From Pseudomonadota bacterium (GTDB lineage: Bacteria > Desulfobacterota > Desulfarculia > Desulfarculales > Desulfarculaceae): 23,488 nucleotides of DNA. The notes under the pieces are model-generated. The model was not told where the DNA came from. It saw nothing but the letters and a program-made list of their open reading frames with translations, and did not search any database. Within the stretch, counting starts at the first letter, position 1, and each line of letters opens with the position of its first letter. Positions 7,885 to 14,520 of the stretch are shown one piece after another. A program made the translations under genes and the position numbers. The stretch spans positions 1-23,488 of the forward strand of contig JAHIQI010000045.1 of NCBI GenBank assembly GCA_018902755.1. The letters are read 5' to 3'.

Positions 7885-8601
7885 TTGTCCTTCCTGGAGA
7901 TCAAGCAAGTGGTGGCGGGCTACGGCCCGGCAGTGGCTTTGCACGGTGTCAGCCTTTCCATGGAGAAGGGTCAACGCGTTTCCTTGCTGGGCGCCAACGG
8001 CGCCGGCAAAAGTTCCATAGTCAACGTCGTCAGCGGCTTGCTGCCTGTGCGCTCCGGAGAAGTTTGGTTCCAGGGTGAGCGCATCGACGGATGGGCCGCC
8101 CACCGCATCGTGGGCTTGGGTGTAAGCCAGGTGCCCGAGGGCCGGCTGGTCTTTCCCAAAATGACCGTTTGGGAAAACCTGGAGTTGGGGGCAACCACCC
8201 TGAAGGACACGGTGCAAAAGAGCCGGATTTTGGAGCAGGTGTTTGATCTGTTCCCACGGCTGTCGGAGCGGCGCAAGCAGATGGCAGGCACCATGAGCGG
8301 CGGCGAACAGCAAATGCTGGCCGTGGGACGCTCCCTGATGTCGCAACCCAAGCTGATTCTCTCCGATGAAATATCAATGGGGTTGGCCCCTTTGGTGGTG
8401 CGCGACATATACGACACCTTGCTGCACATCAACCAAGAATTGGGCGTTACTCTTTTGATGGTGGAGCAGGAGGCCAAACTGGCCCTGGAGGTGGCGGATA
8501 CCTGCCATCTGCTGGAATCCGGCCGTATCGTGGCCTCGGGCCCAGCTGATGAGATGGCCAAGAGCGAGTTGGTGCGCAAGGTTTACCTGGCAGAGGACTA
8601 G
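7885..8601 (+). CDS. ABC transporter ATPase, LivF type
   Basis: This second importer ATPase has about 238 residues. Walker A is GANGAGKSS, the signature is MSGGEQQMLAVGR, Walker B reads LILSDEISMGLAP with Ile where most relatives have Pro, and the switch region is VEQE. A GTG at 7879 overlaps the LivG-type stop, but it sits on top of the GGGGGAG ribosome-binding site (7873-7879). TTG at 7885, five bases downstream of that site, is the better start and matches the TTG start of its neighbour. It is the last transporter gene, followed 54 bp later by the aminotransferase. Confidence 0.9.
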   Translation: MSFLEIKQVVAGYGPAVALHGVSLSMEKGQRVSLLGANGAGKSSIVNVVSGLLPVRSGEVWFQGERIDGWAAHRIVGLGVSQVPEGRLVFPKMTVWENLELGATTLKDTVQKSRILEQVFDLFPRLSERRKQMAGTMSGGEQQMLAVGRSLMSQPKLILSDEISMGLAPLVVRDIYDTLLHINQELGVTLLMVEQEAKLALEVADTCHLLESGRIVASGPADEMAKSELVRKVYLAED

Positions 8602-8655
8602 GGTGGTCCTGGCCTCGCCCTATTTACATAGCCCATTTCTGCGAGAGGGTATGTG

Positions 8656-9984
8656 ATGCCTGGCAGAAAAAGTTCGGTGTTTTCCCGCCGCCTGGACCCG
8701 CCGCTGCCTGTGGCGGTGTCCGGCGAGGGAGTGTGGATCGTCGATGCCGACGGCAAGCGTTACTTGGACGCTTCAGGTGGCGCCGTGGTGGTAAACCTCG
8801 GCCATGGGCGCAAGGAAATCGCCCAAGCCGTGGGCGAGCAGCTCGGCAGGCTTTATTATGCTCATCCCACGATGTTTACATGCCAGCCGGCCGAAGACTT
8901 GGCCGCGGCATTGGCTGCCCACACACCCGGTGATCTGAATCGCGTTTATTTCATGACCTCGGGTTCGGAAGCCAACGAGACGGCCATAAAGCTGGCCCAT
9001 CAGATACACCAGGCCCAGGGCAGGCCGGAAAAGACGATCTTGATATCCCGTTGGCGTTCCTACCACGGCCTTACCATGGGTGCCTTGGCCGCGGCCGGGC
9101 GTCCGGCGTTTCGCGTGCCCTACATGTCCATGCTGCACGATGCGGTGCATATCCCACCGCCGTATTGCCTGCGTTGCTCCTACGGACTCAAACAGCCTGG
9201 ATGCGGTTTGCGTTGCGCCTTGGCCCTGGATGAGACCATCCAGAACTTGGGCGCACAGGTGGTTTCGGCCTTCCTCATAGAGCCGGTCAGCGGCGCCACC
9301 CTGGCCAGCTATCCCCCCCCCGAGGGCTACCTGGCCCTGGTGCGGGAAATTTGCAGCCACCATGGCGTGCTGCTGATATTCGACGAGGTGATGACCGGCA
9401 TGGGCCGCACCGGGTCTTGGTTCGCCGGAGGCCGCTACGGCGTCACCGCTGACATGATGACCATGGGAAAGGGCCTGACCGGCGGCAGCCTGCCCCTGTC
9501 GGCCGTGGCGGTGAGAGAGCCCCTGTATCAAGATTTAAAAAGCGGCCTCGGCGCATTCAGTCACGGCGGCACCTACAGTCACCATCCGGTGGGCTGCGCC
9601 GCCGGTTTGGCCGCGGTGCGAATCCTTGAGGACGAGGCCCTTGTCGAGCGGGCCGACCGGATGGGACAATTCCTGGGCGGCAAACTCCACGAGCACCTGG
9701 ACGATTCTCCCTTTGTGGGTGATGTGCGCGGCGTGGGCATGCTCTGGGGGGTGGAGTTCGTGGCGGACAAGAAGACCTTGGCCCCCTTCCCCAGATCCGA
9801 GAAGGTCACCGAACGCCTGTGGTCGCATTTGTTTGATGAAGGCATCATCGTTTACAAAGCGGTAGGCTTGGCCGGCACCCATGGGGATGCTCTGGTTGTC
9901 TCGCCGCCTTTTATTATTGAAGAGGAACAAATTCTGCGGGTGGCCCAGGCGATCAAAAAAGCCGTCGTCGAGGTGCTGGGATAA
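8656..9984 (+). CDS. Class III PLP-dependent aminotransferase with Cys-rich insert
   Basis: This is a 442-residue fold-type I aminotransferase of class III, the group that transaminates omega-amino acids, GABA, acetylornithine or glutamate semialdehyde. The PLP-binding D253 is in FDEVMTGMGRTG and the Schiff-base K282 is in MGKGLTGGSLP; MTSGSEANETA is the phosphate-binding block. A four-cysteine segment, C-x2-C-x8-C-x3-C in residues about 171-187, lies between them and could bind a metal. Start ATG 8656 follows AGAGGG at 8644-8649. The gene lies between the importer and the 5-oxoprolinase subunits, so it probably removes the amino group from the pathway substrate or its ring-opened product. 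The exact substrate is not predictable. Confidence 0.88.
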   Translation: MPGRKSSVFSRRLDPPLPVAVSGEGVWIVDADGKRYLDASGGAVVVNLGHGRKEIAQAVGEQLGRLYYAHPTMFTCQPAEDLAAALAAHTPGDLNRVYFMTSGSEANETAIKLAHQIHQAQGRPEKTILISRWRSYHGLTMGALAAAGRPAFRVPYMSMLHDAVHIPPPYCLRCSYGLKQPGCGLRCALALDETIQNLGAQVVSAFLIEPVSGATLASYPPPEGYLALVREICSHHGVLLIFDEVMTGMGRTGSWFAGGRYGVTADMMTMGKGLTGGSLPLSAVAVREPLYQDLKSGLGAFSHGGTYSHHPVGCAAGLAAVRILEDEALVERADRMGQFLGGKLHEHLDDSPFVGDVRGVGMLWGVEFVADKKTLAPFPRSEKVTERLWSHLFDEGIIVYKAVGLAGTHGDALVVSPPFIIEEEQILRVAQAIKKAVVEVLG

Positions 9985-9994
9985 TTTTTTAACC

Positions 9995-10732
9995 ATGATC
10001 TACCCTAAGCCGCTTTTAAAGCCGTCCGGCGACAGGGCTCTGCGCATCACCTTTGGCGATGAACGCAGCCTCAGGGTAAACCAGCCCGTGCGGGCCTTGA
10101 GCCGTCTTATTGCTTCCGAAGCTTTGCCGGGCCTCCTGGAGATGGTGCCCACCTATGCCTCCATGACGGTGCTTTACGACCCCGATGCCATTGACTATGA
10201 CGAGTTGGCCGGACGCTTGGAGGATTTGGCACGGCAAGCCAGCGCACAGGAAACAATCGAAGCCAGCCCCAGGCTCTTGACCATTCCGGTTTGCTATGAG
10301 GGCGATTACGCCCCGGACATGGATTACATCTGCGACCACACCGGCCTTGACCAAAATCAAGTGGTGGGTCTGCACACCGCGGAAGCTTATTTTGTTTTTC
10401 AACTGGGATTTACTCCGGGCTGTCCTTTTATCGGCCCATTGCAGGAGCAACTGCACGTACCCCTGATGCAGTCGCCGCGGACGCGCACCCCCAAGGGCGC
10501 GGTCGCTATCAGTGTGGGACAGACTGTGATTTATCCGCGGGCCACTCCTGGAGGCATGCGCATCGTGGGGCGCACCCCGGTCCAGCTTTTTCAGCTTGAG
10601 CACCCGGACTTGACCTTATTCAAGCCGGGTGATCGCGTAAGGTTTAGAGCCGTGAGTGTTCAGCAATATCAGGCTATAGAGGCGCGGGCGTCAGCCTTGT
10701 ACGACGGTGTGGAGTCTCTTTCCCATGGTTGA
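9995..10732 (+). CDS. pxpB: 5-oxoprolinase subunit B (KipI family)
   Basis: This 245-residue protein is a KipI/PxpB homologue. With PxpC and PxpA the family forms the ATP-dependent bacterial 5-oxoprolinase, which opens 5-oxoproline (pyroglutamate) to glutamate. The family hallmarks are YFVFQLGFTPGCPFIGPL (usual GFxPGFxYLGGL, slightly changed), PRTRTPKGAVAISVGQT and ATPGGMRIVGRTP. The ATG at 9995 is chosen because it opens the normal N-terminus; only 10 bases separate it from the aminotransferase stop and no strong ribosome-binding site is visible. It overlaps pxpC by 8 bases. Since neighbouring genes are not needed for 5-oxoproline use alone, the complex may act on a different lactam. Confidence 0.85.
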   Translation: MIYPKPLLKPSGDRALRITFGDERSLRVNQPVRALSRLIASEALPGLLEMVPTYASMTVLYDPDAIDYDELAGRLEDLARQASAQETIEASPRLLTIPVCYEGDYAPDMDYICDHTGLDQNQVVGLHTAEAYFVFQLGFTPGCPFIGPLQEQLHVPLMQSPRTRTPKGAVAISVGQTVIYPRATPGGMRIVGRTPVQLFQLEHPDLTLFKPGDRVRFRAVSVQQYQAIEARASALYDGVESLSHG

Positions 10733-11702
10733 AAGCGTCTCTATCCCTTACATCAAGGTGTTGCGCCCCGGCGCGCTGAGTTCTTTGCAGGATTTGGGAC
10801 GCCTCGGCTACCAGAGCCTCGGTATCGCCGAGGCTGGGGCCATGGATCGCTACTCGCTGGTGCAGGCAAATCGTCTGTTGAACAACCCCGACAATTCGGC
10901 GGCCTTGGAGATAACTCTGGTCGGCCCCAAGCTGTGCTTTGAGATAGCGGGCAACTTTTCTCTGACCGGGGCCGACCTCTCCGCCCAGTTGGACGGCCGT
11001 CCTTTGGCCCCTGGGAGCGTATATAGGGCCGAGTCCGGCCAGGTGCTGAGTTTCGAGCGGAGGATCAACGGCATGCGAGCCTATTTGGCGGTGCCCGGCG
11101 GATTCGACGCTCCCTTGGTCCTGGGCAGCCGGTCCACTTACATTTATGCAGGCTTCGGCGGCCTCACGGGACGCGCGCTCACCAAGGGCGATGTGCTCTC
11201 TTGCATGGCCGAGCCGGAGATTGATCGCGAACTAACGTCCCTGCCGGAGAGCCTTTTGCTCCCCCCTGACGGCCCTCGAGTTTTGCGGGTAATCATCGGC
11301 CCGCACGAGGAGCGCTTTACCGAACAAGGCATCGAGACCTTTTTGGGGTCGTTTTTCGAGGTGACGAGTGAATCCAACCGTATGGGCTATAGGCTGGAGG
11401 GTCCTCGAATTGAACACACCCTCGGGCCCATAGTGGTCAGCGAAGCAACTCCGCTGGGCGCGGTGCAGGTGCCGGGACAAGGTCAGCCGGTGCTGCTGCT
11501 CCGAGAGCGTGGAACCACCGGCGGCTATACCAAGATCGCCTGTATCATCACCGCCGATATCGACCAGGTGGGCCAGGCCATGCCCGGCAGCCGGATCAGC
11601 TTCCGGCGAGTGGGGCTTAAACAAGCGCATCACGCGGAAAGGCAACGCTGGCAGTCTTTGGATTCCTGGCGGCCACAAATTGAAAAGAAGGATGCGAAAT
11701 GA
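10725..11702 (+). CDS. pxpC: 5-oxoprolinase subunit C (KipA/biotin-dependent carboxyltransferase-like)
   Basis: This 325-residue protein is of the KipA/PxpC family, partner of PxpB. Recognisable blocks are VLRPGALSSLQDLGRLGYQSLGI, GAMDRYSLVQANRLLNNP, ALEITLVGPKLCFE, YLAVPGGFDAP, GSRSTYIYAGFGGLTGRAL and, near the end, LLRERGTTGGYTKIACI. Length matches the family. Start ATG 10725 lies within the last codons of pxpB with GGAG at 10711-10714; a GTG at 10707 would add six residues and has no better support. The stop overlaps the start of pxpA in an ATGA. The tight coupling of the three genes supports a stoichiometric complex. Confidence 0.88.
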   Translation: MVESVSIPYIKVLRPGALSSLQDLGRLGYQSLGIAEAGAMDRYSLVQANRLLNNPDNSAALEITLVGPKLCFEIAGNFSLTGADLSAQLDGRPLAPGSVYRAESGQVLSFERRINGMRAYLAVPGGFDAPLVLGSRSTYIYAGFGGLTGRALTKGDVLSCMAEPEIDRELTSLPESLLLPPDGPRVLRVIIGPHEERFTEQGIETFLGSFFEVTSESNRMGYRLEGPRIEHTLGPIVVSEATPLGAVQVPGQGQPVLLLRERGTTGGYTKIACIITADIDQVGQAMPGSRISFRRVGLKQAHHAERQRWQSLDSWRPQIEKKDAK

Positions 11703-12478
11703 GCGTGATTGATCTGAACTGTGATCTGGGTGAAAGCTTCGGTCCTTATAGCATGGGCTTCGATCGCGAGGTGATGGAGCATATCACCTCGGCCAACGTT
11801 GCCTGTGGTTGGCACGCCGGAGACCCAATGGTCATGGACCATACTGTTAAGTTGGCCGGTGAGCGGGGGGTTAGTGTGGGCGCTCACCCCGGATACCCGG
11901 ACATGCTCGGCTTTGGACGCCGCCACATGGATTGCTCACCTGATGAACTTAAAAATTACGTAATTTACCAAGTAGGCGCCCTTGATGCCTTCTGCCGGAT
12001 TCACGGCCTAACGCTTAGCCACGTAAAACCCCACGGCAAGCTCTATCTGGATTGCCTGGATCGCCAACACCAGGCCCGGGCAATCGCCGAGGCGGTTTAT
12101 TCCTACAACCCGCGGCTAATATACGTGGCCTTTGCCGGCGCCAGGGGTGAATTGATGCGGAAAGTGGCCGATGAGGTGGGACTCAAAGTGGCGTTTGAGG
12201 CTTTTCCCGATCGTGCTTATACTCCGGAGGGGCTGCTGGTGCCTCGTGGGGTGCCTGGCGCTGTGGTCACTGACCCTTCAGAGGTGGCTGAGATATCTTT
12301 GAGGGTGGCGACTGAACAAAAGATGATCACCTCAGACGGCACCATTATAGATTTGGAAGCTCAAACGCTATGCGTACATGGCGACACCCCTACAGCGCTG
12401 GAATTGGTGCAATCGATACGCAAGGCATTGGTCGCCAATGGGGTGAATGTGGCGCCAATGTCTGATTTTTTGGGCTGA
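11699..12478 (+). CDS. pxpA: 5-oxoprolinase subunit A (LamB/YcsF family)
   Basis: This 259-residue LamB/YcsF-family protein is the third 5-oxoprolinase subunit. The N-terminal signature IDLNCDLGESFGPYSMG is followed by SANVACGWHAGDP, GAHPGYPDMLGFGRR and HVKPHGKLY, all standard, including the acidic and histidine residues of the presumed active site. The start ATG 11699 is in a 4-base ATGA overlap with pxpC, with AGAAGGA just upstream. It is the last gene of the long + strand unit. No clear terminator follows it. Confidence 0.92.
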   Translation: MSVIDLNCDLGESFGPYSMGFDREVMEHITSANVACGWHAGDPMVMDHTVKLAGERGVSVGAHPGYPDMLGFGRRHMDCSPDELKNYVIYQVGALDAFCRIHGLTLSHVKPHGKLYLDCLDRQHQARAIAEAVYSYNPRLIYVAFAGARGELMRKVADEVGLKVAFEAFPDRAYTPEGLLVPRGVPGAVVTDPSEVAEISLRVATEQKMITSDGTIIDLEAQTLCVHGDTPTALELVQSIRKALVANGVNVAPMSDFLG

Positions 12479-12659
12479 TTTTGCCGAGAGAAAATTGGAG
12501 GGGCGGGTAAAGATATAAGCCGCGGGGCAGATGGCAGAGGTAAAAAGAGCCACAGAACCTCGATCAGAGCCATCCCCGGCATCACGCCATCGAGCGTCCT
12601 CGCCCTGTCTCGGTCCAGTGAGCTAGCGCCTATCTACTCCTTACATAGCTAAAAGAGCA
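12479..12659. other. Gene-free gap after pxpA
   Basis: I see no convincing coding frame on either strand and no hairpin with a T-run for the + strand unit. This stretch, together with 12735-12981, makes about 500 bases with no gene. Confidence 0.5.
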
Positions 12660-12696
12660 GAAAAAAAGAGGGCGCAGCCTTGCGGCCGAGCCCTCT
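12660..12696 (-). terminator. Minus-strand rho-independent terminator
   Basis: Read on the minus strand, AGAGGGC and GCCCTCT (plus positions 90-96 and 67-73 of the 12600 block) close a hairpin with a further GGC/GCC pairing inside, followed by seven T residues (A-run at 12661-12667 on plus). It lies 11 bases after the tRNA-like 3' end, as if it had terminated that RNA. Confidence 0.7.
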
Positions 12697-12706
12697 CGAT
12701 ATTATT

Positions 12707-12734
12707 TGGCGCTATCAACAGGGCTCGAACCCGT
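12707..12734 (-). other. tRNA 3'-end-like fragment (candidate att site)
   Basis: On the minus strand a T-arm is visible, ACGGG-TTCGAGC-CCTGT (5-bp stem with one G.T, canonical TTCGANN loop), followed by TGATAGC, a discriminator G and CCA. No matching 5' acceptor strand (GCTATCA), D-arm or anticodon arm is found upstream, so this is not a complete tRNA. A 3' half with its terminator is what site-specific integration into a tRNA gene leaves behind. A chance resemblance is possible. Confidence 0.4.
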
Positions 12735-12812
12735 GTCTTAGGCGAGAGAGGCAGCCCAGGGGGACGGATTACGCCAGGTTAGGCCGGTTTTTACCCCTTT
12801 TTGCCAAGTAAC

Positions 12813-12832
12813 CTGTAGCCAGAACTGTAGCC
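12813..12832. repeat. Direct repeat of CTGTAGCC
   Basis: CTGTAGCC occurs at 12813-12820 and 12825-12832, period 12, about 80 bp from the tRNA-like fragment. Short direct repeats near an att core can be arm-type integrase sites. No integrase gene is in the window. The flanking 12735-12981 is otherwise featureless. Confidence 0.35.
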
Positions 12833-12981
12833 GAAGACCCTGCTGTTGAACCATTGGAGGCCTGGATTCTTACCGTTGTTGGCGATGAATATGCCGTTAC
12901 GTCCAATCCTGCGTCTGAACAGGGCTTCAAAACCAGTAGAATTGATTTCTTGGCAAGCGTGGGAAAGCATCTTTCTTCCCC

Positions 12982-13746
12982 TTACATCTTGACTTCAATG
13001 CCCCTCCCTCTGAGGTACTCCTTTACTTGCCGGATAGTGAAAGTGCGATAATGGAATACGGAGGCGGCCAGAAGCACCTGGGCACCGCCCTCTGTAGCTG
13101 CCTCATAGAAGTGTTCCAGTTTGCCGGCTCCGCCGGAGGCCACCACTGGCAGACTGGTGGCGTCGGCGACCGCTCTGGTGAACTCCAGGTCATAACCATG
13201 CTGGGTGCCGTCGCCGTCCATGCTGGTGGGCAGCAGGGTCCCGGCACCCAAGTCCTGACAGCGCCCAGCCCACTCGATGGCGTCCCGGCCCACCGGCTTG
13301 GTGCCCCCGGAGACCACCAACTCGAAGCCCGATGGCATCTGGGGGTTGCGCTTGGCGTCGATTGCCACGGTTATCACATCCCGACCGAACTCCCGGGACG
13401 CTTCTTCAACCAGGGATGGGTTGTGCACCGCCGCGCTGTTCATGGAGACCTTGTCGGCTCCGGCCTTGAGCACCTGCTCAATATCGGCCACGGTAGAGAT
13501 GCCCCCGCCCATGGTCAGCGGAATATCTATGGTCGCCGATACCTGGTGCACCCACTCCAGCATGGTCTTGCGGCCCTCCACTGTAGCCGCGATGTCCAGC
13601 ATGGCCAATTCGTCCGCCCCTTCGGACTGGTATAGGGCCGCGTTTTCCACCGGGTCCCCGGCATCGCGGATTTTCACAAAATGAATCCCCTTAACCACCC
13701 TGCCGTTTTTCATGTCAAGACAAGGCATTATTTTTATCTGGCCCAT
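12982..13746 (-). CDS. hisF: HisF-like imidazole glycerol phosphate synthase cyclase subunit, atypical
   Basis: This 254-residue (beta/alpha)8 barrel aligns along its whole length with HisF, which joins ammonia from HisH to PRFAR to make imidazole glycerol phosphate and AICAR. Catalytic D11 (CLDMKNGRVVKG) and D130 (VAIDAKRN) are in place, as is the phosphate-binding GGGIS. Of the channel-gate quartet known in Thermotoga HisF (R5, E46, K99, E167), E46 and K99 are kept, R5 is Lys and E167 corresponds to T170; the following motif reads TSMDGDGT instead of TSxDRDGT. Start ATG 13746 has GGGGAG 6 bases upstream. No hisH or other his gene is near; it follows the diaphorase genes by 78 bp and may be co-transcribed. 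It may be a specialised paralogue. Confidence 0.8.
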   Translation of the reverse strand: MGQIKIMPCLDMKNGRVVKGIHFVKIRDAGDPVENAALYQSEGADELAMLDIAATVEGRKTMLEWVHQVSATIDIPLTMGGGISTVADIEQVLKAGADKVSMNSAAVHNPSLVEEASREFGRDVITVAIDAKRNPQMPSGFELVVSGGTKPVGRDAIEWAGRCQDLGAGTLLPTSMDGDGTQHGYDLEFTRAVADATSLPVVASGGAGKLEHFYEAATEGGAQVLLAASVFHYRTFTIRQVKEYLRGRGIEVKM

Positions 13747-13824
13747 CAACTACTCCCCTTACACCCTTATGCTCACCATCTGTTGGACATGGAGCATCAT
13801 TGGTAAGTTACCGCCGCGCACGTT

Positions 13825-14508
13825 CTAATGACGGGCGCACTGGAAGCCTTCACCCAGGCCACACATGATGCATTGGTCAACTGCGCTTTCCGCCTCCATA
13901 AGCTGAGATTCGCATTTGCCGCATAGGTATTCTTCACCCGGCTTCATGGGGCCATCGCAGGGGGTGATGGTCATGGGGCATAGGTCTATGCAGTTTCCGC
14001 ACATTTTGCAGGTTTCGGATTTGACGCCAAAGGGGGACTTGACCCTTCTGTCCTTGCCCCTGCCAACGAATCCGATAGCCTTGGCCTGCCATTGCTCACG
14101 GCAAATGCGTACGCAGCGCCCGCAGAGCACACAGTTGTCGTTGCGGAAGGGGTAGCGCACCGTCTTGACCCCGCAGCGCACGGCGATATCCTGTATTGCT
14201 TTGGAGTTGGGGGCCTGGGACACCAAAAGCTCGGCAATGTTCTTGCGTAAACGTTTTATTTTCTGGGTGTTGCTTTTAATCACCATGCCCTCTTGAACCC
14301 GCAAGGTACAAGAAGTTGTCACCTTGGAGCGGCCTTCTACCACATGCTCCACGATGCATAGGCGGCAGGCCCCCAGATCGGAAATGTTGGGTACGTGGCA
14401 GAGATGCGGTATGCAGATGCCGTATTCAATGGCCACATCCAAAACGCTGGAGCCTTTGGGAACCTTGAATATGGCCCCGTCGATCTTCATGCTGACATAC
14501 TGAATCAT
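13825..14508 (-). CDS. NuoG/HoxU-like iron-sulfur protein lacking the His-Cys3 cluster
   Basis: This 227-residue protein resembles the N-terminal part of NuoG, HoxU and the [FeFe]-hydrogenase subunit HydA/HndD, and should carry electrons between the NADH site and an unknown partner. A 2Fe-2S domain has C37, C48, C51 and C67. Two 4Fe-4S motifs follow: C126-x2-C-x2-C-x3-C136 and C167-x2-C-x2-C-x3-C177. Between them, the usual His-Cys3 cluster segment is replaced by SQAPNSKAIQDIA with no ligands. After residue 180 there are six more cysteines (184, 196, 199, 213, 216, 224), possibly another metal site. The protein ends with no hydrogenase or molybdopterin domain. ATG 14508 has a GAGGTGA ribosome-binding site; the gap to the NuoF-like gene is 12 bp. 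Confidence 0.82.
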   Translation of the reverse strand: MIQYVSMKIDGAIFKVPKGSSVLDVAIEYGICIPHLCHVPNISDLGACRLCIVEHVVEGRSKVTTSCTLRVQEGMVIKSNTQKIKRLRKNIAELLVSQAPNSKAIQDIAVRCGVKTVRYPFRNDNCVLCGRCVRICREQWQAKAIGFVGRGKDRRVKSPFGVKSETCKMCGNCIDLCPMTITPCDGPMKPGEEYLCGKCESQLMEAESAVDQCIMCGLGEGFQCARH

Positions 14509-14520
14509 TATCTCACCTCG

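Noticed and set aside
12735..12785. A complete tRNA or tmRNA on the minus strand
   Set aside because: No D-arm, anticodon stem-loop, matching 5' acceptor strand or tmRNA tag frame could be found upstream of the T-arm.
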